DNA of 16,240 nt from CAMLHU01 sp049680185 (GTDB taxonomy: Bacteria > Gemmatimonadota > Gemmatimonadetes > Gemmatimonadales > GWC2-71-9): the NCBI GenBank assembly GCA_049680185.1, contig JBAUHI010000017.1, forward strand, positions 1-16,240, in the 5' to 3' direction. Of this stretch, positions 6,287-11,724 are shown in pieces. The notes under the pieces are model-generated. The model did not search any database. It was not told the origin of the DNA and worked only from the letters and a program-made list of their open reading frames with translations. Each line of letters opens with the position of its first letter. The stretch's first letter is position 1. The position numbers and the translations under genes were made by a program.

Positions 6287-6706
6287 ATGATCTTGCGATG
6301 CACTGCTGCATCGACGGTACTCCTGCTGGTCGTCGGGTGCGCGGCGAAGTCAAATGCGCCGGTCGACACCGCGCCGACACCGGTCACCGATGTGGCTTCT
6401 GCGGACTCTGCGCTCCACGTCGGCGCCACGGTGCGGGTCCGTGCATCCGCGCTGGGTCGAGGATGGCGGGTGGGCACCGTCGCGGTGTCGACCGGCCGGC
6501 ATCCGTGCCTGGCGGTCAGGCTCGCGGCGGCCCACAGCCTCGATCCCGTCTACGTACCGCTGTCGCTGGTATCACGGCTGCAGGCCGACAGCAGGACCAA
6601 CACCGGTGCCCTCGCCTTGGGCCTCCCGCCCGCCCTGGAGTCGGACTGGATTCCGGTGAGTCTGGCACGGGCCGTGAACAACTGGTGCCGCCGGAACCGT
6701 CAGTGA
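6287..6706 (+). CDS. Lipoprotein of unknown function
   Basis: A 139-residue product from ATG 6287, preceded by the purine-rich GGGGATGGA. The signal peptide has R4, hydrophobic residues 8-16 and the lipobox VVGC, with the lipidated Cys at 18. After a short Ala/Thr/Pro linker, residues 44 to about 100 (VGATVRVRA, GWRVGTVAV, CLAVRL, PVYVPLSLVSRLQ) alternate beta-type segments and Gly turns, suggesting a small beta barrel such as an SH3-like fold; this is an inference from pattern only. Two further Cys occur (in HPCLAV and NWCRR). No family is recognised. Its TGA overlaps a possible GTG start of the acetyltransferase gene (GTGA at 6703-6706). Confidence 0.72.
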   Translation: MILRCTAASTVLLLVVGCAAKSNAPVDTAPTPVTDVASADSALHVGATVRVRASALGRGWRVGTVAVSTGRHPCLAVRLAAAHSLDPVYVPLSLVSRLQADSRTNTGALALGLPPALESDWIPVSLARAVNNWCRRNRQ

Positions 6707-6720
6707 CGGGACCGCCGTCG

Positions 6721-7263
6721 ATGCCGCAGCCCGTTCTTCGTACTGAGCGACTCACGCTGCGTCCGTTCGTGCTCGTCGATGCGATGCGGGTGGCGGAGCT
6801 TGCCGGTGATCGGGAGGTGGCGGCGACGACGCTCCGGATCCCGCACCCGTACGAGACGTGGATGGCGGAAGAGTGGATCGCCGATCACCGGATGGCCTGG
6901 GAGGACGGTACGCTCGCCAATTTCGCCATCACCACCGATGCGGATGGACTGATCGGCTCGATCGGGCTCTCGCTCCACCGGGACCACGCGCGCGGTGAGA
7001 TGGGCTACTGGATCGGGAAGCCGTATTGGGGTCAGGGTTATGTGACCGAAGCGGCGGCGGCGGTCCTCCGATTCGGGTTCGAGGTGCTGACCCTGCATCG
7101 GATCCACGCCCACCACATGACCGGCAACCCGGCATCTGGCACGGTGCTCCGGAAGCTCGGGATGCGGCATGAGGGAACGCTCCGCCACCACACGCTCAAG
7201 TGGGGGGAGTTCCACGACATCGAGTGCTACGGGCTCCTGACTGACGACTATGCGCCGCGCTAG
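6721..7263 (+). CDS. GNAT N-acetyltransferase (RimJ/RimL-like)
   Basis: A 180-residue member of the GNAT superfamily (acetyltransferase 3 type), which transfers acetyl from acetyl-CoA to an amine. It opens with LRTERLTLRPF, the common first strand of RimJ/RimL-like enzymes. The acetyl-CoA-binding region is GEMGYWIGKPYWGQGYVTEA, where PYWGQGYVTEA corresponds to motif A (R/Q-x-x-G-x-G/A). The late GNPASGTVLRKLGMRHEG is the usual Asn/Ser and beta-bulge region. ATG 6721 gives the typical start; GTG 6703, six codons upstream and overlapping the lipoprotein stop, is an alternative and would imply coupling. The substrate, protein N-terminus or small molecule, cannot be told. Confidence 0.87.
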   Translation: MPQPVLRTERLTLRPFVLVDAMRVAELAGDREVAATTLRIPHPYETWMAEEWIADHRMAWEDGTLANFAITTDADGLIGSIGLSLHRDHARGEMGYWIGKPYWGQGYVTEAAAAVLRFGFEVLTLHRIHAHHMTGNPASGTVLRKLGMRHEGTLRHHTLKWGEFHDIECYGLLTDDYAPR

Positions 7264-7327
7264 CGTGCAGGATGATCGCGCGCCAACTTCCGTCCGACCC
7301 ACACCTGCATTCCACGGAGCGCATCCA

Positions 7328-7570
7328 ATGACCCGGATCCTGATCATCGCCCTCGTGCTCGCCGCCGCATGTGGAGGCGCCAGCGGGAACGCCTCCGCCA
7401 CGAATGGCAGCGCCGCGGCGGCCGCAAAGCCCGATTCGCTCACCCGTCGCCAGAAGGACAGCATCCTCGCCAATTCGAGGGTCCCCGGCGCGGCGGGCGT
7501 GCGATCGGCGATGAAGGTCGCCGACTCGACCAGTGCCCACATCAACGCGCTCGACACCGTGGGGCAGTGA
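7328..7570 (+). CDS. Short lipoprotein, Gemmatimonadota style
   Basis: An 80-residue product from ATG 7328 with ACGGAG nine bases upstream. The signal peptide is R3, hydrophobic 4-14 and Cys15 in LAAAC, followed by GGASGN. After an Ala/Ser/Asn-rich tether comes a charged, helix-prone part (SLTRRQKDSILANSRVPGA, then VRSAMKVADSTSAHINALD). No enzyme motif is present and none should be expected at this length. It is followed by the VOC gene after one base. The antisense frames are shadows. Confidence 0.7.
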   Translation: MTRILIIALVLAAACGGASGNASATNGSAAAAAKPDSLTRRQKDSILANSRVPGAAGVRSAMKVADSTSAHINALDTVGQ

Positions 7571-7571
7571 C

Positions 7572-7970
7572 GTGAAGACCCCTCCGGTACTCACCCAACT
7601 CACTCCTGTCATCATCGTCGACGCGGTGGAGCCGTGCCTCGCGTTCTGGACCGAGCGGCTCGGCTTCACCAAGGCGAATGAGGTGCCGGGACCCGACGGC
7701 GCACTCATCTTCGCGAGCGCCCGCTCCGGTGCGGTCGAGGTGATGTACCAGACCCGTGCCAGCGTGGTGGCGGAGGATCCGACGCAGGCCGGCGCCCTGG
7801 ACGGACACTCGATCGCGCTGTTCATCACCGTCCCTGACCTCGACGCCATCGAGCGGGCCGTCGCCGGGGCGCCGGTGGTCAAGCCGCGCCACAAGACGTT
7901 CTACGGCAGCGAGGAGATCTACGTAAAGGAGCCGGGCGGCAACACCGTGGGATTCGCGGCGTTCCCGTGA
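7572..7970 (+). CDS. VOC-superfamily protein (glyoxalase / bleomycin-resistance-like)
   Basis: A 132-residue protein starting at GTG 7572, one base after the preceding stop; the alternative upstream frame runs antisense-like through the lipoprotein. It has the paired beta-alpha-beta-beta-beta layout of the vicinal oxygen chelate superfamily: LTPVIIVDAVEPCLAFWTER LGF as the first strand and helix, ALIFASARSGAVEVMYQ, then HSIALFITVPDLDAIERAV and EEIYVKEPGGNTVGFAAF. The conserved E in the final strand pair could bind a metal. Members range from dioxygenases to glyoxalases and antibiotic-binding proteins, so the substrate is left open. It closes a compact run of four small genes. Confidence 0.85.
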   Translation: MKTPPVLTQLTPVIIVDAVEPCLAFWTERLGFTKANEVPGPDGALIFASARSGAVEVMYQTRASVVAEDPTQAGALDGHSIALFITVPDLDAIERAVAGAPVVKPRHKTFYGSEEIYVKEPGGNTVGFAAFP

Positions 7971-8024
7971 GCGCTTCCGTCGCGGCGAGGTGGCTCGAGC
8001 GAGAAATTGAGCACCACCATTCAC

Positions 8025-8044
8025 CGCGCTCAGGGCAGGCTCCG
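8025..8044 (+). repeat. Dispersed repeat B, copy 2
   Basis: CGCGCTCAGGGCAGGCTCCG, shared with 3270-3289 and, inverted, with 9691-9715 with minor differences. It begins the left repeat arm in front of the SDR gene. Confidence 0.75.
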
Positions 8045-8057
8045 AGAGGAACTAAAC

Positions 8058-8253
8058 GCGAACCACGGAGGCACGGAGGGGACGGAGGTTCACGGAGAAC
8101 AACGTGATAGTGTGGTCTCGCGAGCCGGCCTCCATGCAAACGGCAAAGTTTTACGTGACGTCTTGTGCAGAGTTCCGCGGTGCCTCACGAGGCCAGTCTG
8201 CTAGACCACAACAACTGGTTGTTCTCCGTGCACTCCGTGTCTCCGTGGTTCGC
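8058..8253. repeat. Type I element: heptamer array, 140-bp palindrome-ended core, mirrored array (left of SDR)
   Basis: The outer ends are a perfect 13-base inverted pair, GCGAACCACGGAG (8058) and CTCCGTGGTTCGC (8241). The left array has heptamers at 8064, 8072, 8081 (variant GACGGAG) and 8091, with spacers of 1, 2 and 3. The right array is at 8224, 8233 and 8241 with spacers of 2 and 1. The core, 8091-8230, has inverted ends CACGGAGAACAAC / GTTGTTCTCCGTG and an inner inverted pair TGTGGTCT / AGACCACA. Its reverse complement matches 9532-9671 at 125 of 140 positions by hand alignment, with no gaps. Confidence 0.9.
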
Positions 8254-8337
8254 AGTTGCCGGTGCAAGCGGCCGCACTGATCCCAACGCATGACAGGAGT
8301 TCCGTGCGCGAGACCACATCATATACTGCTCTCCGTG
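8241..8337 (-). repeat. Type II element, inverted copy (left of SDR)
   Basis: Read on the minus strand it runs from CACGGAG (8337) through GATGTGGTCTCGCGCAC, GTTGGGAT, GTGCGGC and GCAACTGCG to AACCACGGAG (8241). The same order is seen at 9424-9521 (plus) and 9741-9833 (minus). Degenerate CTTCGTG heptamers follow at 8341 and 8350. It shares its terminal heptamer with the type I element. Confidence 0.85.
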
Positions 8338-8395
8338 TTCCTTCGTGCTCTTCGTGGTTGAAGCGGTTGGCGGCATCCCTGCTGGAGGAGTCTGA

Positions 8396-9244
8396 ATGAC
8401 ATCGGCCCTGTCCGGCAAGACGGTGCTCGTCACCGGTGCCACATCGGGGATCGGGAAGATCACGGCACTGGAGCTGGCACGGATGGGTGCGCGGGTGCTG
8501 GTCCACGGACGGAATCCGGCGAAGATCGAGGCGACGGTGTCGGAGCTGCGTGCGGCCACGGGCGGCGAGGTCGAAGGGCTCATCGCCGATCTGTCGTCAT
8601 TGGCCGAGGTGCGCCGGCTGGCGGCGGACGTCCGGGCCCGTACCGATCGGCTCGATGTGCTGGTCAACAACGCCGGCGGTGCCACGGCCAAGCGGACGCT
8701 CTCACCTGATGGGATCGAGATGACGCTGGCCGTGAATCACCTGGCGCCGTTCCTGCTCACGGACCTCCTGCTCGACCTGCTCAGGACATCGGCGCCGGCC
8801 CGGATCGTGAACGTCGCCTCGGAGGCACATCGGGTCGGGATGTTCGACTTCGACGATCTCCAGAGCGAACGCCGGTATCGATCGTTCAAGGTGTACGGCC
8901 ACACCAAGATGCAGAACATCCTGTTCACCTACGCGCTGGCCCGCCGGCTGGCCGGGAGCGGTGTCACGGTCACGGCGGTGCACCCCGGTGCCGTCGACAC
9001 GGGGATCTGGAACGCCGCCAAAGGCCCGCTGCGGGTGGTCGTCCGCGTGATGCAGTGGTTCATGATCACCCCCGAACGTGGCGCGGCACCGCTCGTCCGG
9101 CTCGCGTCCGCACCGGACGTAGCGGGAGTCACCGGCGTCTACTTCGACCGCTTCAAGCCGAAAGCGAGCGCCGACCCGTCGAACGATCCGGCGGTCCAGG
9201 AGCGGCTCTGGGACGTCAGCGCGCGACTCACCGGGCTCGCGTGA
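8396..9244 (+). CDS. Short-chain dehydrogenase/reductase (retinol dehydrogenase-like)
   Basis: A 282-residue classical SDR, an NAD(P)H-dependent oxidoreductase with a Rossmann fold. ATG 8396 has a strong GGAGGAG (8384-8390) five bases upstream. The cofactor motif TGATSGIG is at 13-20; R39 after the second strand suggests NADP preference. NNAG is at 91-94, structural N114 is present, catalytic Ser142 is in NVASEAH, and the active-site YGHTK gives Tyr167 and Lys171. HPGAVDTGIW after the sixth strand and the long C-terminal part match retinol-dehydrogenase/WW-oxidoreductase-like bacterial SDRs, whose physiological substrates are mostly unknown. The gene is isolated between two repeat arms arranged as mirror images and has its own ribosome site. 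Base composition looks like its neighbours, so there is no separate sign of foreign origin. Confidence 0.92.
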   Translation: MTSALSGKTVLVTGATSGIGKITALELARMGARVLVHGRNPAKIEATVSELRAATGGEVEGLIADLSSLAEVRRLAADVRARTDRLDVLVNNAGGATAKRTLSPDGIEMTLAVNHLAPFLLTDLLLDLLRTSAPARIVNVASEAHRVGMFDFDDLQSERRYRSFKVYGHTKMQNILFTYALARRLAGSGVTVTAVHPGAVDTGIWNAAKGPLRVVVRVMQWFMITPERGAAPLVRLASAPDVAGVTGVYFDRFKPKASADPSNDPAVQERLWDVSARLTGLA

Positions 9245-9269
9245 GGCATCTCTCGAAAAAGCAAGAAAA

Positions 9270-9403
9270 GCGAACCACGGAGTCACGGAGCACACGGAGA
9301 CTCACGGAGAACTGCAATTGATGTGGTCTCGCGGGCGGCACTCCATCTCGAAGGACCAGGCTTCATCGAGCACCGAACACCGCAACGACAGCGAACCACG
9401 GAG
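9270..9403 (+). repeat. Heptamer array plus diverged type II element
   Basis: Starting with GCGAACCACGGAG, heptamers lie at 9276, 9284, 9293 and 9303 with spacers of exactly 1, 2 and 3. Then comes AACTGCAATTGATGTGGTCT, identical to the start of the next unit, a middle part unlike the other type II copies, and the usual end GCAACGACAGCGAACCACGG. Confidence 0.85.
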
Positions 9404-9521
9404 TCACGGAGCACACGGAGGCGCACGGAGAACTGCAATTGATGTGGTCTCGCGCACTGACTTCCTATCGGGTGGTTGGGATGAGTGCGGCCAATTGCGT
9501 CAGCAACAGTGAACCACGGAG
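9397..9521 (+). repeat. Heptamer array plus type II element, plus-strand copy
   Basis: Heptamers at 9397, 9405, 9414 and 9424 again have spacers of 1, 2 and 3. The type II unit 9424-9521 then carries GATGTGGTCTCGCGCAC, GTTGGGAT, GTGCGGCC, TTGC and GCAAC, ending in GAACCACGGAG, in the same order as the minus-strand copy at 8241-8337. Confidence 0.87.
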
Positions 9522-9690
9522 ACACAGAGTGCACGGAGAACAACCAGTTGTTGTGGTCTAGCAGACTGAACTCATCGGGCACTGCGGAACTCTGCACAGG
9601 ACGTCACGCCAAGCTCTGCCATCCGCATGGAGGCCGGCTCGCGAGACCACACCATCACGTTGTTCTCCGTGAACCTCCGTGCCCTCCGTG
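9515..9690. repeat. Type I element, right copy (inverted relative to 8058-8253)
   Basis: Left heptamers are at 9515, 9523 (variant CACAGAG) and 9532, with spacers of 1 and 2. The 140-bp core is 9532-9671. Right heptamers CTCCGTG lie at 9665, 9675 and 9684 with spacers of 3 and 2. The core is 89% identical to the reverse complement of 8091-8230 by hand count; the mismatches cluster in the middle while both ends are conserved. Confidence 0.9.
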
Positions 9691-9720
9691 CCGGAGCCTG
9701 CCCTGAGCGTAGCGAAGGAT
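9691..9720 (-). repeat. Dispersed repeat B, inverted copy
   Basis: The reverse complement contains CCTTCGCTACGCTCAGGGC followed by AGGCTCCGG. It matches repeat B at 3263-3289 and 8025-8044 and closes the right arm, mirroring the copy that opens the left arm. Confidence 0.75.
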
Positions 9721-9740
9721 GGTTCGCTGTTGGTTCGTCG

Positions 9741-9860
9741 TGGTTCGCTGTTGCCGGTGCAAGTGGGCGCCCCGATCCCAACGGCACAGCAGGAGTCGGG
9801 TGTGCGAGACCACTTCAATTGCAGTTCTCCGTGAGTCTCCGTGTTCTCCGTGCCTCCGTG
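9741..9860 (-). repeat. Type II element, minus-strand copy, plus 3-2-1 heptamer array
   Basis: The unit 9741-9833 on the minus strand shows AACTGCAATTGAAGTGGTCT, CGCAC, GTTGGGAT and CGGCAACAGCGAACCA in the usual order. CTCCGTG heptamers follow at 9827, 9837, 9846 and 9854 with spacers of 3, 2 and 1, and a lone extra one at 9871. The GGTTCG word is repeated three times at 9721-9747. The array ends only 40 bases before the permease start codon. Confidence 0.85.
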
Positions 9861-9900
9861 GTAAGCAGTTCTCCGTGACCTCCGCCAACCCGGGACGCCG

Positions 9901-11256
9901 ATGACCGCACCAGTCACCTACCGCCGCTCGCTGGGACTCTTCTCCGGCACGATGCTCGTGATCGGCGGGATCATCGGTTCGGGGATCTTCCTGAACCCGG
10001 CCATCGTGGCCCAGCGCGTCGGCACCGCCGACCTCACGATGCTCGCGTGGGGGCTCGGTGCGGTGGTGGCGCTCATCGGGGCGTTCATCTTTGCGGAGCT
10101 GGGCCAACGCCGCCCGAAGGCCGGGGGCGGATACATCTACCTCCGCGATGCCTTCGGGCCGGTCTACGCCTTCCTCTACCCGTGGACCCTCTTCCTGATG
10201 ACGGCGACGGGGGCGATCGCCGCGGTCGCGGTCACCTTCTCGACCTACGCCGGCCCGCTCCTGGGTCTCCCGCCCGCACTCGAGAAACCACTCGCCGCCG
10301 CCGCGATCGCGCTCCTCACCGGCGTCAACATCGTCGGCATCCGCCCCGGCGCCTGGACCCAGAACATCTTCACGGTGCTCAAGCTCACCGCGATCGCCGT
10401 GCTGGTCTTTGCCGGCCTGGCCCTGAGCCCCATCCACCCGCACATCTGCGGCGCCTGCACCGCGGCGGCCGCCGCTCCCGCCTCACTCAGCGCCGGGATC
10501 CTCGCGATGGGCGCGGCCCTGGTGCCGGTGCTCTTCGCCTTCGGCGGCTGGCAGCAGACCAACTTCGTGGCGGAAGAACTCCGCGACCCTGAACGGAACC
10601 TCCCCCGCGCCCTGGTCCTCGGCGTCATCGCGGTGGTCGTGGTCTACCTCACGGTCAACATGGCCTACCTCCGCGCCCTCGGCGCCGATGGCCTGGCGGC
10701 GAGCACCGCCCCCGCCGCCGACACGATGGAGATCTACCTCGGCGCGGCGGGACGGACGCTCATCACCGCCGGGATCGTGATCTCGACCTTCGGGTTCCTG
10801 AACCTGGTCATCCTGGTGACGCCGAGGGTGTACCAGGCCACCGCGGCCGACGGGCTCTTCTTCGAAGGATTCTCCAGGTTGCATCCGCGGTTCCGCACAC
10901 CAGTCATCGCCCTGGTGGCGCAAGGCGTCTGGGCCGTCATCCTCCTCTACTCCGGCACCTACGGACAACTCCTGGATTACGTCGTCTTTGCCGACTGGAT
11001 ATTCTTCGGGAGCAATGCTGTGGCGCTCTTCGTGCTGCGGCGCCAGGACGTGGCAGCCGGGCGCGATGGGGCGGTGACCGTGCGGACCCCGCTCCATCCC
11101 TGGAGCACAGGGGTGTTCATCCTGGCATCGGTGTACGTACTGGTCGGCACCATCACCTCGAACCCCGGCAACGCCATGATCGGGGCCGCGTTCCTGGCCA
11201 TCGGGGTCCCGGTGTGCCTGTTCTGGCGAGACCGGTCGCTCGCCAAGGGCGCCTGA
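9901..11256 (+). CDS. APC-superfamily amino-acid permease (LAT-like)
   Basis: A 451-residue polytopic membrane protein of the amino acid-polyamine-organocation superfamily. The first helix holds GTMLVIGGIIGSGIFLNPA; the GSGIF break (26-30) binds the substrate backbone in this superfamily. Next come the FAELGQRRPKAGGGYIYLRDAFGP loop and helix 3 start, and the helix 6 region LFAFGGWQQTNFVAEELRDPERNLPRA, with the conserved GW and E-E...P-R-N-PRA. About twelve hydrophobic segments are visible. This pattern is nearest the LAT/YfnA-like permeases, which bring in neutral or cationic amino acids or exchange them. ATG 9901 has no good ribosome site, its upstream DNA being repeat sequence, but it fits the family start and no better in-frame start is seen. 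A small membrane-protein gene follows after 36 bases. Confidence 0.9.
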   Translation: MTAPVTYRRSLGLFSGTMLVIGGIIGSGIFLNPAIVAQRVGTADLTMLAWGLGAVVALIGAFIFAELGQRRPKAGGGYIYLRDAFGPVYAFLYPWTLFLMTATGAIAAVAVTFSTYAGPLLGLPPALEKPLAAAAIALLTGVNIVGIRPGAWTQNIFTVLKLTAIAVLVFAGLALSPIHPHICGACTAAAAAPASLSAGILAMGAALVPVLFAFGGWQQTNFVAEELRDPERNLPRALVLGVIAVVVVYLTVNMAYLRALGADGLAASTAPAADTMEIYLGAAGRTLITAGIVISTFGFLNLVILVTPRVYQATAADGLFFEGFSRLHPRFRTPVIALVAQGVWAVILLYSGTYGQLLDYVVFADWIFFGSNAVALFVLRRQDVAAGRDGAVTVRTPLHPWSTGVFILASVYVLVGTITSNPGNAMIGAAFLAIGVPVCLFWRDRSLAKGA

Positions 11257-11292
11257 TCGGGCCGGTTCCACGAGATCCTGAGGAGCAGAACG

Positions 11293-11466
11293 ATGAAATC
11301 ACTGGGCTGGCTCGGTGCGACCCTTGGCGGGACGATCACCGGAGCGATCGGGTGGTGGCTGACGAGCTCGTTCGGTTTCTACACCGCGTTCATCGTCAGC
11401 ACCATCACGACCGGGTTCGGGATGTATTACGGCCGGAAGTGGGCGCTGCAGATGGTCGGGATGTGA
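11293..11466 (+). CDS. Small two-helix membrane protein
   Basis: A 57-residue ORF from ATG 11293, preceded by GAGGAG at about 11279-11284 with good spacing. Two hydrophobic segments, about 5-24 (LGWLGATLGGTITGAIGWWL) and 28-44 (GFYTAFIVSTITTGFGM), are separated by a short Ser/Phe turn and followed by the basic GRKW, so it is a predicted helical hairpin with Gly-rich packing faces. Similar unnamed proteins with a GATxGG first helix and a GMYxGR end are, as far as I recall, common in this type of organism. The role is unknown. Its place 36 bases behind the permease suggests one transcript. Confidence 0.75.
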   Translation: MKSLGWLGATLGGTITGAIGWWLTSSFGFYTAFIVSTITTGFGMYYGRKWALQMVGM

Positions 11467-11514
11467 TCGCGGTCCGCTGATGCAGGTCCATGGTACCCAC
11501 CACTGACCGCATAC

Positions 11515-11724
11515 GTGCAGCGCGCGATCACCGGATTCCATCGGGATGACGAGGGCCACTGGGTGGCGGAACTCGCGTGCGGGCACGGCCAGCACGTGCG
11601 CCACGACCCGCCATGGCAGGTCCGCGAGTGGGTCACCACTCTGGAGGGCCGGGCGGGTCGGATCGGCACCCTGCTCGAGTGCCGTCGCTGCGATGAGGAG
11701 CTTACGACCCCGGGAGCGGGATGA
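11515..11724 (+). CDS. DUF3565-family protein
   Basis: A 69-residue protein starting at GTG 11515, with the family opening MQRAITGFHRDDEGHWVAEL. CGHGQHVRHDPPWQVREWV follows, then EGRAGRIGTLLECRRCDEEL. The Cys-x-His-x-x-His and C-x-x-C groups (CGHGQH, ECRRC) could form a small zinc site; this is inferred from spacing, as the family is uncharacterised. It has no signal peptide. The ribosome site is weak. Its last 23 bases overlap the end of the oppositely oriented RCC1-like gene. Confidence 0.82.
   Translation: MQRAITGFHRDDEGHWVAELACGHGQHVRHDPPWQVREWVTTLEGRAGRIGTLLECRRCDEELTTPGAG

Noticed and set aside
6232..6720. N-terminal extension of the acetyltransferase frame to 6232
   Set aside because: This part is out of frame with, and overlaps, a well-supported lipoprotein gene at 6287-6706; the GNAT fold starts at 6721.
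9270..9540. CRISPR array
   Set aside because: Repeats are 7 bases with spacers of 1 to 3 bases, far from the roughly 25-40 base repeats and spacers of CRISPR, and no cas gene is present.
9485..9706. ORFs running through the repeat field (for example 9485-9706 plus and 9655-10443 minus)
   Set aside because: Their products are translations of the heptamer repeats or of the strand opposite the permease, with no ribosome site or family match.
8025..9720. Insertion sequence or composite transposon
   Set aside because: No transposase-like protein is encoded between or beside the arms; the SDR is an ordinary dehydrogenase. The inverted layout is reported as a finding, but the region is not called a mobile element.
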